Assembly: GCF_000143535.2 (NCBI RefSeq)
Contig: NC_037325.1
Coordinates: forward strand, 1,116,001-1,180,000
DNA length: 64,000 nucleotides
Source: Botrytis cinerea B05.10
Taxonomy: Eukaryota; Ascomycota; Leotiomycetes; Helotiales; Sclerotiniaceae
Direction of reading: 5' to 3'
This document shows, piece by piece, positions 23,804 through 35,544 of this stretch (position 1 is its first letter; each line of letters begins with the position of its first letter). Position numbers and translations under genes: made by a program. Below the pieces are notes generated by a model. That model searched no databases. It was given only the letters and a program-made list of their open reading frames with translations, and was not told the DNA's origin.

Positions 23804-24967
23804 GGTGGGACCAAGAAGAATTCTAACAGTGGGAATGTTTGATCGATGAATCTCGTGTTAGAGAGCATAGAAAATATGAACGCAATAAATAAGCTTTCGA
23901 ACTAGAAACTCAGCAGCGTGGTAATTGATCAAGCAAAAACCTGAAATTAGTAGATTGCCTACAAGTCTGTAGCTTGATCCGACTCATACGCAGGTAGTAT
24001 GTCGTCAACGTGAAGAGATAAGTAGTAGCATTCTATCTCAATTCGGTATTGATTGCCGTCATTCCGTATTGTTATATTGATTGGAAATTATGCAAGATGC
24101 TCTCTTAACGGTTGACCTCAATGTCTCAAACATGCACTCCTGGTTTAACTATTTGATCGCAAAGGCGGTAACCCTGAATACTCGAACTCTTGTGTAGAAC
24201 GATCAATCAGCTACCATTCAGATTTCGTATATTTGTTAGTTTTGGGCCAGGGGCTTGTAGTTTCCCCATGAAGTATTATTTAAACTGCGGGCCCTAGGAT
24301 GCAGATAATCCACTTCACGGGTTACCGGCTAGAGGCTCTACCCGCCCTGCAACTTATTCACCGATTGGATGTAAATTCTCCACGAATTATCTACAAACCA
24401 TTTGTGGATTATTTACAATCCCCATTTTCAATTAAATTTGAAACTATTTCTAGATTCTTTTAGGATCTAAAGATGATTTAAGTGGGGATTTGAATAGATT
24501 ATCTGTACACAATCTATGGACTTGCAGATCGATAATGATTTGCAAATCTACAAATAATCTATTGATAATCCATGCGTTAACCGTTTTAAATTTTGAAAGA
24601 TTCGCTTCGCAGCGGATAATTCGCGGATTAACTATCAAAGCCGTTTAACCGCCTCGCAGGTACCCTTTGCGCAACCGAAGATCTGCGGTAGTTTTCTTGT
24701 GAAAAAAGGCTAGGGCTACTGCTATCTCCCTCGTGTACCGTTAAATTCTTGCCGCTCGATGCTAACCTCATGCACCTGCCAATCCTGTCTTGGAAGATCT
24801 CGAACTATCCATTCGGACTAATCCCCGCGATTGTTGTTGAAGAACACCAGAGGCCGATGTATCTCGTTATCATCAATGCTGCCGAGAAACTAAACAAAAT
24901 ATGTGTACTACACAAGACTGCTTTGAGGCACATTTGCATAATTCTTACTGAATAACGTCATGTCAAC

Positions 24968-25110
24968 GCTAGCGAGATGCTGGTTCTCCACAATATGGCC
25001 GGACAGTATGTCGTTTGATGGCAACATGCTGCCTCTTCACAATGGCTAGGGCAGTGAACGATGATATGCAATCGGTGGCAACATGTTGATCCATAATGGT
25101 CGGTTCTAGT
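24968..25110. repeat. Degenerate ~50-bp direct repeats
   Basis: Three loosely similar units, each with (C)ATG(C/T)TG followed ~15 bp later by ACAATGG/CATAATGG-type words; GGCAACATG(C/T)TG occurs twice (25020, 25077). Confidence 0.4.
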
Positions 25111-25349
25111 GAATGACCATGGTATGTGTATCAGGAATGCCTGCATCGATATGACAAGTTTATCATGTCCAATATCGGTCTACATACCTCAATGTCGATC
25201 AAGTTGTGCCGTTCTCTACCCCAAAGTTGTCTTTCTGCTACGCGGCAATAACCCGACTGTTCATGTTATCTGCATTTTTCAATCGGCCATGCAGAGAGGA
25301 ATCTTTTCTCTTGGTGCTATGATTAAATTATTGCATATTTTCTGCATAG

Positions 25350-25556
25350 TGTGAGAAAATATTGATTGCAATGACACATCCAGACAGTTTGCAATGATGG
25401 AAATGGAACAAGGAATCCATCGAGTGTGAAATGATTTATCCCTAGTTCATTGTCGTCATTGTTGTGTATCATCATGTATGATGTGGGAATATATTGATTG
25501 GAATGATACATCCAGAGAATTCGCAATGATAGGCGATGGAACAAGGAATCATGCCG
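25350..25556. repeat. ~75-bp direct duplication upstream of the precursor gene
   Basis: Copy 1 at 25350-25426 and copy 2 at 25482-25556 share ATATTGATTG, ATGA(C/T)ACATCCAGA, GCAATGAT and GGAACAAGGAATC in the same order, ~132 bp apart. Confidence 0.7.
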
Positions 25557-25764
25557 CGGAGTTCCTTGCGTTTTAGTATCTCATGGCAGACAATGGGCAC
25601 AAAATGGTCTGATCGACTCTATTTGGAATCTAATGAGAAGTTCACAACTCCATGGGGAAGGTAGAATTATCTGATCGGCCGAGATGCGTTGGTGATGCAC
25701 TAATTGCAAAGCATGAGCTTACACAGAGCAATTTGTTCACAGTGAACACGCCAAAATTCAAAAG

Positions 25765-25770
25765 TATAAA
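25765..25770 (+). promoter_or_regulatory. Candidate TATA box of the precursor gene
   Basis: TATAAA lies 117 bp before the precursor ATG, a plausible distance for a fungal promoter. No other support. Confidence 0.35.
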
Positions 25771-25886
25771 GCAATGGCATTGCCTTTGCCAAAGAGAAGC
25801 AGAGTCCTTTGCAACATCACAGAAACTCAGTTATTACGAAGCTTTTATAACTACACAATCAACTATAACACCCCAAATACAACAAA

Positions 25887-26498
25887 ATGAAGACTGGCAC
25901 GTTTTTCTTTTCGCTTTCCGTGCTTAGCACTTTGACCGCAGCTCTGCCTGCCCCCAAAGCAGGTAAGTTTAAATGTAGTAATGTATAGATACAAGACTAA
26001 CAGAGATTAGGTCCTGCCATCGAAGATAGTAACACCAAGAGATTTGTTCCCACTATCATTCAATACAAGGACTATACAGAGGGCGCATCCAACGACAAGT
26101 CCAAGAGATTTGTTCCTAATATAATTCAATACAAGGATTATACCGAAGATGTATCCGACGACAAGGCGAAGAGATTTGTCCCCACCATTATTCCATACAA
26201 GGACTATGCTGAGGACGCATCTGACGACAATACCAAGAGATTTGTTCCTACTATCATTCAATACAAGGACTATACTGAGGATGCATCCGACGACAAGGCG
26301 AAGAGATTTGTCCCCACCATTATTCCATACAAGGACTATGCTGAGGACGCATCTGACGACAATACCAAGAGATTTGTTCCTACCATCATTCAATACAAGG
26401 ACTATACCGAAGATGAATCCGACAAGTCCAAGAGATTTGTCCCCACCATCATTCCATACAAGGACTACGCTGAAGATGCATCCGACGAGAAGGCTTAG
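25887..26498 (+). CDS. Secreted Kex2-repeat RiPP precursor (dikaritin-like)
   Basis: Exons 25887-25962 and 26011-26498 (intron GTAAGT...ATTAG), 187 aa. A signal peptide (MKTGTFFFSLSVLSTLTAAL) precedes a short leader ending in NTKR. Seven repeats follow, each opening with FVPTII(Q/P)YKDY (FVPNII in unit 2), then an acidic Asp/Glu/Ser spacer, then Lys-Arg; the last ends at the stop. This is the layout of fungal dikaritin precursors: secretion signal, repeated cores, Kex2 sites. Each core has two tyrosines (YKDY) and an N-terminal Phe, suitable for the Tyr-linked rings made by UstYa proteins. Two UstY-like genes lie within 7 kb and two transporters downstream. The cyclic structure is inferred. 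Alternative: a Kex2-processed structural or pheromone-like repeat protein without modification. Confidence 0.88.
26043..26498 (+). repeat. Seven tandem ~66-bp core repeats
   Basis: Units start at 26043, 26109, 26175, 26241, 26307, 26373 and 26436. Core variants run Q,Q,P,Q,P,Q,P at the residue before YKDY. Units 3 and 5 are identical over 66 nt, so the array grew partly by 132-bp two-unit duplications. Unit 6 lacks one codon in its spacer. Confidence 0.93.
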
Positions 26499-27815
26499 AG
26501 AGCTTTCTTTTTACTGTCATTTGACACAAGGTCAATACTGATGATAAAGAGACTTGTAAAGCTTAGCTTTGGGGTGATGAGAGTAGCAGTGAAAAGTTTT
26601 AGATCTGTAGTTGGGAGGCAGTAAATTCTTTTTTGAGACTCGTCTCACATAGTCGTAAGAGCAGGTTTTGGAAGCTTTCCCTGCTCTCGTTCTACTGCCT
26701 GAATTTGGGTACGACTTCTAGTAAGGTTTAGGATATATCAGGGTGTATGAACTTGGTTTCCCTCACATCGTACAGCCCTTAGTCAGCGTTTTGATAGCGA
26801 TTGAGAATGAAAATTATGATAATTGCTGTGCTTCGATCCTATTTGTGCACCACCTATAGGCAAATTGACTACTGGTGTATTAGTCAATTGTTTGATGAGA
26901 AACCAGATTTTTAATTGTGTTAATGGCTGATGAGAACAAACAGTATTCGGTTCGTGTTGTGCATTCTAAGAGTCTGTATACTTGCGGATATCAAATACCA
27001 TCAGAATTGCTATACGATTTTTAGCAAAACACAGCAGATCTAAGAATATTACATACATCGCAGTTTCAATTAGAGAAAGCAGTGATACCTAAAAATGATA
27101 AATTCCTACCGACTGACAAACTAAAACAAGAACAGGAATGAATCGCCGTACAATAAGAGTCCAGAGTAAGCCATCACTACTAAGGATCCTATTAGAAAGT
27201 CTACATATCAATGTTATTGAATAGTGTGTATATATGTCTGTACCGACGTTCATGTAAGATGTTAGGAAAGCTTAGGTTACGATGACTGTCACGTGTTTAG
27301 GTGAAATCTCATCACGCTTATTTTTAGACTAGCTTAAATTAAGCGACAATTGATCGTAAAACAAACAAAGAGATCTCTCAAGAATCATTTTTCCTCTAGC
27401 TTTTTATTCTAATAATTTGACGTCTATCGATATGCTCTGGTAGGTAATCGTGATAAACCTATCCAGTATGTATTCAGTATAGCATCCCTCTGCCATTCTA
27501 CGGCAATCGGAAGCTTATCATACAATCTTATGCCGCAAGATTTCAAGACTCGGACCCTGGTCTGGAATACAAAGCTACTTTACCTAGATAGGCAGCTCTC
27601 TTGCGTATTGACCCACGACCTCTTGTTAATCGATAACCTTTGACTCCTTGATTGGCCATCCTGTAACTATTATTCCCGTACATATCCGGTCACTTCCATG
27701 GTACGTACATGTTAAATTCTTATCACATTACTCGATCAATCAATAGGTTCTTAAATCAGGTACCCTAATTATCATCATCTTTCAGAATAGACACAGCGCA
27801 ACGGAAAAGATAATC
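26499..27815. other. Intergenic, precursor to ABC transporter
   Basis: No gene recognised. It should hold the precursor 3' UTR and ABC promoter; CACGTG at 27290-27295. Confidence 0.45.
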
Positions 27816-30800
27816 ATGAATCAATCAAGCGTTTGCAAAGATGATGCTTTTGGTCCTATTGTTCACGGATGCCGGGAAGACTTTGATTTTACACTTCTAT
27901 TTGAACAGAGCTTCTTTTCCATACTGCCTTCTATAATCTTTATATTAATTTCATCACGAAAGATCTACTCCCTATGGATACAGCCTAGGAGAGTGTCAGA
28001 TACTAGTGCTCAATTTTTTAAGTTGGTGAGAATAATTATCTGCATTGCGAAAATTCAACAAACACTTACAATTTGTAGCTTTTCATTATTTTATATGGCC
28101 TACTTCAGATTGTTCTTCTTGTTCTGTATTGTATTCGCAACACCAAAGATACACGTACTAGCATTCCTTCACTAGTGCTATACAACATAGTGGTAGTATT
28201 TCTCTGTGTGTTGTCATATCAGGAGCACATTAAATCAATTCGCCCATCGAGTATATTGAATGTGTATTTGCTATGTACACTGGCTTTTGATGCTGTTCAA
28301 ATCAGGACTATTTGGTTGATTGATAATGATACAGCTATCGCGGGAGTTTTCACTGCATCGTTGGCTCTGAAGTTATGTATTTTCTTACTAGAAGCAGGGG
28401 AAAAACATCAGTTTTTGTATCATGATGACAGAAATCATGGCCCGGAAGAAAAGAGCGGCATTTTCAACAGAGCTGTATTTTGGTGGTTAAACGACCTTCT
28501 GATCCAAGGACGAAAGAATATTTTAGCACTCGAAGATCTTTATCCATTGAATGAGGACCTTTCAACTAGAGATTTATTTCCTAAGTTCCAAACTGCCTGG
28601 GAAAAAGGTATGTTAAATCACCTTTCGTTCTCACATCAGTGTGTTTGTAATCTAATTTTCGCAGCAGGTGCTAAGACCGGTAGCTATCGCGCTCTTTATG
28701 CAACGTTCAAAGCCCTCCTTGGACCAATACTTGTTACAATGATCCCGCGAGTCTGTCTTATTGGCTTCAACTTTTGCCAGCCACTTTTAATACATCGATT
28801 TACTACTTACCTACAACAAGCTGTCACCGAGAAGACTACAAACCAAGGTTATGGTCTTGTTGGAGCATACGGTAATAGTTTCTTCTCTTTTATGAAATAA
28901 GCTGACAGCTTCGTCAAGGTATTGTTTATCTAGGAATAACGGTAGGATCTTATCGCACTCGAATGAGTTTGACGCTTACTAGTCCGTAGCTCTCTACTGC
29001 CGTCTATTATCGTCTGACATACCGGTCATTGATCATGGTAAGAGGCGTCTTGGTGCCGGCAATATATCAAAAAACAACTCAGATGGGCATTGGAGACTTT
29101 GACAATGCTGCAGCGGTGACTTTAATGAGTGCGGACACCGAACGTATTATATACGCATTAAGGCAGATGCATGAAGTATGGGCCAACATTATAGAAGTTG
29201 GATTAGCAACTTGGCTCTTATACACACAGGTCGGCTTCGCCTGCTTTGCTCCTTTGGTCATTGCTGCAGGTATGCTTGTCTTCAGCTTTAACACTAGCCT
29301 CACTGACGGTTTGATATAGCTTGTGGTACTGCTTCAATCTGGCTTAGTTCCAAAGCAAATGTTCAACAGCGCGAGTGGATGGCTGTTATACAAAAACGAG
29401 TGGGTTAGTCAATCTTTTATCTTGATAAGATACAAAATAGCAGCTTACATACAATCAGCTACAACAGCGGCCACTTTTTCGGCAATAAAAGGAGTCAAGA
29501 TGTTGGGATTGACGCAAAAGCTTTTCGAAACAATTCACGCCCTAAGACTCACGGAACTCCAATCAGCGAAAGCGTTTCGACAAATAGAAGTTGTTACAGC
29601 TTTCTTCGGTGATTATGGCTATCTACGATTCATTTTTTTAAAGATAACTAACAGAAACTACAGCCTTTCTACCTGAAATGATATCTCCAGTCGTCACTTT
29701 TGCTATATTTATAAATATAGCGAATCATAATGGCGAAGCGTTCGCCTCGTCGGTAGTTTATACATCTATCTCAACACTTTTGCTTGAGACACAGCCATTG
29801 ACACAGCTCTTTCAAGTCATCCCACAACTTGCAGCTGCTGTTGGTTCCTTCGGTCGTATATCTAATTTTTTGGACAGCCAGTCTTTGGTAGACAAGCGCG
29901 AAGAATTCGACTTCAATGTCATAGCAAGAAGTGAGGCTTCTTTGGCAAGCACCGACGATATTAAACTAAAAGATCTGAAACATTCTCGAGAAATAAAATC
30001 ATCTGATTTTTTGAATCTTCCTATCATGCCACTAGTCAACAAAATCGGCATCAAAATCCAAGGAGGTGCGTTTGGCTGGATAGAGAATCGCCACACCCTT
30101 CACCATATAGACCTTGAATTCCCAAAATCACAGCTTACTATGGTGATTGGACCAGTGGCATCTGGAAAGTCAACTCTGTGCAATGCGATCTTGGGAGAGA
30201 TTCCATTTTCCGAAGGCATAATGCAACTCTCATCTTCTCAAATAGCACTCTGTGACCAAACTCCGTTCTTGACTAATGCGACGGTACGAGAAAATATAGT
30301 TGGATCATCGGTGTTTGATGATTTGTGGTACAATACTGTTATTGAGGCTGTTTCACTGCGCCAGGATCTCAAGAGCTTGCCATTCGGAGACCAAACATTG
30401 GCCGGTGCGAATGGTTTGGGATTGAGTGGTGGCCAGAAACAAAGAGTATCAATTGCAAGGGCAGTTTATTCAAGAAATAGTATCGCACTCTTTGACGATG
30501 TTTTCAATGGCCTTGACGCAACCACCAAACAACGCGTCTTTAACAACATCTTCGGAGCTAGAGGCCTGCTACGTCAGGGGCAAGTCACTGTCATACTATT
30601 TACAAACGATGTCGATCTCATACAATTTGCTGACCATGTTGTTGCTCTTGGAACTACTGGAACTGTTATCGAGCAAGGTTGTCCTAATTTGCTTCTTAGT
30701 ACTCAAGGTTATACTCAGCGTTTAGTAGCATCCAACTTGAAGGTTATAGAGAACATTTCGGAAGGGAGTGCAGAAGCTGCTAGCGCTCCAAGTGCCACCA

Positions 30801-32826
30801 CTGAATCGAACGAGCAGGCGATCACTGTCCCAGATATTGCCGCAGAAGGGAATAACAATACCGATCTTTCAGTGTATTGGTATTATTTTACGTCTATTGG
30901 GCTCTTCAATATGATCCCCTACCTATTTCTGGCGGCGTCATTTGGCTTTTTCTACAGCTTTCCACTTGTCTGGCTAAGCTGGTGGTCTGAAGCAAACAAG
31001 AAAAATACAATGTATCTGACGGTATATAGTATCTTCCAGTTGCTTGGTCTACTCTCAATCACCCTCCTCGCGCAACATGGACTAAACAGAATGGCCAAGA
31101 AGTCAGGCAAGAACTTACACCTAAGGCTTCTTAAGACAGCAATGTTTGCGCCTTTAAATTTCTTTCACACTACTGATTCTGGATCTATTGCCAACAGATT
31201 CTCACAAGACATTTTGCTGATTGATACAGAACTTCCCAATGCGCTAATGAACATAGCTGCCTTGATATTCATGATGTTAGGACAGGCAATAATTATTGCT
31301 ATTGCATCACCATACCTAGCTATCTCTTATCCCTTTTTGATTGGGATTCTTTACTTCATCCAGAAGTTTTACCTTAGAACTTCTCGCCAACTTCGTATTC
31401 TGGAATTAGAAGCAAAGTCGCCATTATAGTAAGTCCTTCCCAATCAGCGTCTCATATTATGCGTTGATTTCCCACTCAGTACTCCAAGAAACACCCAAAC
31501 ACTAATGTATCAAATTATAGCACACATTTCCTCGAAACCTTACGTGGGCTCCGGACAATAAGAGCTTTTAACTGGGCCGCAACAAACCAAGAGCTCAATT
31601 CAAAACTTCTTGATACATCTCAACGGCCGATATACCTTCTTTTCATGGTTCAGCAATGGTTGGCAGTCGTTTTAAACCTGGTGACTACAGCCATAGTAAT
31701 CATTTTGGTTGGTGTCGCTACTGCCACCCGATCTCAACACAGTTATATTGGCCTTGCTCTCGTAAATCTCATGTCCTTCAATAATATTCTAAAGAGTATT
31801 GTTATACTCTGGACCACACTGGAAACCTCGATAGGTAGTGTCTCGAGGATCAAAACATTCAGCGAAACCACCAAGTCAGAGACTGAGGCCTCGTCTCAAG
31901 ACATGATAGGTCCAAGTGAGATTTGGCCACAGCATGGTGTTGTTGAGTTCAAAGATGCCTGGGCCACGTACAAGTCAGTTAAGCTTCTTCCTTTGTAATA
32001 GCAGCAAATGATGAAAGTCATATCAAACTAATTTATAGCTAGTAGTGAAAATCGCAATCCCGTGTTGAAACACGTAGATCTATTGATCAAACCAGGGGAA
32101 AAAATCGGAATCTGTGGAAAAAGTGGCAGGTGTGTAAATGAAATCCGAATCCATGCTAGTCTCACAAAAGAATAGTGGCAAAAGCTCCTTGATTCTCACT
32201 TTATTTCGAATGCTCGACCTTTCACAAGGCGGCATCTTTATTGACAATATCGATATCACGCGACTTCCCCGAGAACAAATTCGCTCATGTCTTAACGCTA
32301 TACCACAAGAGCCCTTTTTCTTGAAAGGTACACTGAGAGATAATCTTGACCCGCATGGGGTATCAGAAGATGCTTCTCTGATAAAAGCGTTGGAAATGGT
32401 ATCGTTGAAGTCTATCATACCGAGCACTAACAATCTAGATTGTGAAATGGACGCCGAGGTTCTAAGTCACGGTCAAAAACAACTTTTCTGCCTCGCTCGT
32501 GCGATAGTTCGCCCTGCCAAAATTCTGATCATGGACGAAGCTACAAGCAAGTAAGTACATGTATCAGTGATTTGCTCTTGAAACTGGCACTAACGATGTG
32601 AAGTGTGGACCAAGAGACCGATGCTTTGATGCAAGGCATCATTAGAGATGTATTTGGGGGTTGCACAATCATAGCCGTTGCGCATCGTCTAAATACCATC
32701 GTAGACTTCGACCGGATTGCGTTGTTCGATAATGGAGAGCTTATGGAGTGCGATAGTCCGGCAAATCTGCTTGCACGACCTTCTTTGTTCAAGAAGTTGT
32801 ATGAGGACCAGCAGCTCAATTATTGA
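27816..32826 (+). CDS. ABCC (MRP-type) full ABC transporter
   Basis: Twelve exons join in phase to 1464 aa: 27816-28025, 28079-28607, 28665-28871, 28919-28941, 28990-29269, 29320-29403, 29459-29608, 29655-31428, 31521-31973, 32043-32129, 32176-32550, 32604-32826. The order is TMD0-TMD1-NBD1-TMD2-NBD2, usual for fungal ABCC exporters. NBD1: Walker A GPVASGKST at ~660, LSGGQ at 751-755, but FDD in place of the catalytic Asp-Glu and Asn for the H-loop His (FTNDV), so this site looks catalytically weak. NBD2: GKSGSGKSS at ~1262, LSHGQ, MDEATSN, AVAHRLNT, all canonical. It lies next to the RiPP precursor and could export its product or confer self-protection. Intact despite several in-frame intron stops. 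Confidence 0.9.
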
Positions 32827-33647
32827 GTGTGTTCCAGGAGGATATTGTCACGAACGGGCGGTTCAATCCTGCATGGGCAGTTTAAATGGACACGTGACTA
32901 AGGGACCTGATTATAGGAAAACCCTCGGTAGGAATTGGATCATGTATATAAGTTACAAGGATATGTGGTTAGCCGTCTAGCAATGAGACTCGGAACACCA
33001 TATACAGTCACGTGACTGGATCTTCTTGTATCCTCGGAGCTTAGGATATAGAAGGTTCATATAAGTAGATAGAACCCCAAGTCAATTTTCTTTTTTCTTT
33101 TTCTTTTAAAAACCATGGAAAATTTATAGAAAAATTATTTAGGGGTTAAAAAAGCCATTACTTAGATTATGCGATATACACTTAATACTAGCACTCTGCA
33201 CCAAAACGTTGAATGTTGTTACTATTTGTCTCAAAAAGACTCCATGCGTCGCCGGCCTGATAGATCCGAATAATAACGCGGTTCCTAACCGGACCGCAAA
33301 TGAGGCTTATCTCGCCCGGGGTCTGTTTACTCTTTGATAGGTCGTAAATTGCTACTCCGCCGCTCTGTTTGCGAATCTAAGAATTGCGGCCATAGCTTAT
33401 CGAACCCAGTCCAGTCCTATGGAATCCCAGACAAGCATGTCGGAATATAGAGTAGGATTATAAGTGCTTATCAACACGTATCCACAACTCGGAGTAAGGT
33501 AAGAACCGGTAATTGTTGTTTATCTACACCGAACTCCGATATCCAGACACCAGAATCGAGAGTACATATATATCTTGTGTGGCCCGTTTCTGTGTCATCG
33601 TGGCTTAAGTTTGGGGCATTTATCCCCCCATACTTTTTCCGATCGAT
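32827..33647. other. Intergenic, ABC to MFS transporter
   Basis: Promoter region of the MFS gene. Two CACGTG palindromes lie at 32891-32896 and 33009-33014, the second inside GTCACGTGAC. No gene seen. Confidence 0.45.
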
Positions 33648-35544
33648 ATGTCTCCCGAACCGACTCATTCTGAAGAGACGACCCCTTTATTACCCAAATC
33701 GCCTACTCAATCTATTAATTCTACTACCGATCACGATGCGTTACTTACGCGTCAAACTATAGCTATTCGCGTTTCTGTCATTTGCATTCTCTCTGTGTTA
33801 CTTGTTGAAATAGGCGATTTTATGCTCCAAGCACCGCTGGCTCGGACTCTTGAAGACATAATATGTCGAGATTATTATTCGTCTGCTCCCCTTTCTGGAT
33901 TCAGTGATGCGCCCCGACTTTCAATTCCAGAAAGTCATTGCAAGAATGATGTTATCCAAGGGAAATTGGCGATGTTGAGAGGGTGGGATGGAACTCTTGC
34001 TTGTATTCCAGGACTGATTTTGTCGGTACCGTTTGGAATATTGGCGGATAAAATTGGCAGGAAGACAGTGTTGTTTATGAGTTTGATAGGTCTATCTCTG
34101 GGGTTGATTTGGGTTCAGGTTATCTGTGAGTTTCTGAATTTGCTAGAATTAAGATGGAGATGGGATCAAGCTGTGGTGGTGGAAGTGATAGGCTGGTTAG
34201 GTCCTACGATACTAACTGCAATCCATGATGGCATAGGCTATTTTGACACATTCTTTGATGTTAGATGGATTTGGTCGGCAAATCTTTTGGCCTTGATTGG
34301 AGGCGGCTCCGCAGTCACAAAAACCATGTACTATACTATTATCGCCGATGTAGTAGCCGAAGAACAAAGGTGCGTGTGATCCAGTGACATCTTAATCTCA
34401 CAAAATTTATGCTAATTAAAGGCATGCAGAGCTACAGTTTTCTTTCAAATTGTGTCAGCTTCTCTGATAGCCACTTTAGCTGGTGTACCATTGGCTTGGT
34501 GGCTTATAAAAGTCTCAAGCCTACGGGCTCCTATGATGGCAGCTGTTTTATTCGTATTGTTAGGAGCCCTACTTGTACTTCTTCTTCCGGAGACGTTGCA
34601 CCTCAGGGAACACTTGCGTATTTCTTCACCAGATACTGATCAAGCACAAGAAGAGGTAATTGAATATGAAGGTAGCTCCACCGAGGACGAAGGAGCCTTG
34701 ACATTTTCGCGAAAGAACTGGTCGATGCTTCTTGAAAAGTTTGAGGAATCTCGTTTTGTATTCACGAATCCAAAACTACTTGCACTTTCTGCTACATTCT
34801 TGGTCCAGTCCTTGCATGGAATGATGAATCAGTTTCTTCTTCAGCTTGCCTCGAAAAGACTTGGCTGGTCACTTGCTGATGTATGCGCTGCCTGCTCCTT
34901 CTATTCTCATATACATACTGACTTGATAAAATAGGCAAGTTTTCTCATTCCTCTAGCTTCCATCACAAACTTTGTTCAATTGGTATTCGTTCTCCCTGCA
35001 ATTTACGGTATCCTGTCGAGATTCCATTTGCAAGCTGCTGTGAAGGATCTGACGGTTAGTCGAGGCTCTGCTTTGCTTATGGCATTGGGATCCCTCGGGC
35101 TTGCAGTATCCCCCGCTCGAGGTCTATTCGTCATTTGTAAGTCGTCACTACTTCAGTACTTCTAGACTACCCTCGAAACCTCAATGATCATACTGCCGAA
35201 TATCATGACTAACGAGAGTAGCAACGATCATATTTTCTCTTGGAATGGGTCTACACCCAGCTATTCGATCTCTTCTTACTGACTTGGTGGACCCAACACA
35301 AGTCAGTCGATTGTACGGTGTTCTTGCCGTCATGGAGACGATTGGCGGCATGGTTAGTAGTCCGTTGGTAGCAGGAGCTTTCAGCTCAGGTTTGAAAAAG
35401 GGTGGATTATGGAGCGGAGGAGGATTTCTGGTTGCTGCAGTTGCATATGCCGCCGCTGGACTTCTAACTTTGTCGGTCAGTGTAAAGAAGGATGAGAGCA
35501 TCACTCACGACGATGTGAATCAGGTAATCGATGAGGAGCGTTGA
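33648..35544 (+). CDS. MFS transporter (drug/H+ antiporter-like)
   Basis: Five exons: 33648-34125, 34237-34369, 34430-34880, 34935-35136, 35222-35544; 528 aa, in phase. After a hydrophilic N-terminus (EETTPLLPKS), TM1 reads VSVICILSVLLVEIGDFML. The MFS signature between TM2 and TM3 is GILADKIGRKTVLF. The central loop (EVIEYEGSSTEDEG) separates two six-helix halves; TM-rich sequence continues to LLTLSVSVKK near the end. The long loop between TM1 and TM2 with two Cys is common in this fungal subfamily. Closest in role are MFS pumps found in secondary metabolite clusters (e.g. ustT, aprT), but substrate cannot be read here. It marks the likely right edge of the cluster. Confidence 0.88.

Larger units (their letters stand above)
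23804..25886. other. Shared upstream region of UstYb-like gene and precursor
   Basis: 2.1 kb between two divergent cluster genes. It holds an AT-rich stretch with many GGATTA/TAATCC words (24370-24640), degenerate ~50-bp direct repeats (24968-25110) and a ~75-bp direct duplication (25350/25482). No gene was found. Confidence 0.45.

Noticed and set aside
26007..26393. Minus-strand repetitive frame over the precursor
   Set aside because: Shadow of the 66-bp repeats; plus strand has signal peptide, intron and Kex2 sites.
28872..28989. Frame breaks in the ABC transporter as sign of a pseudogene
   Set aside because: Two short introns and a 23-nt exon restore frame and give normal family sequence.
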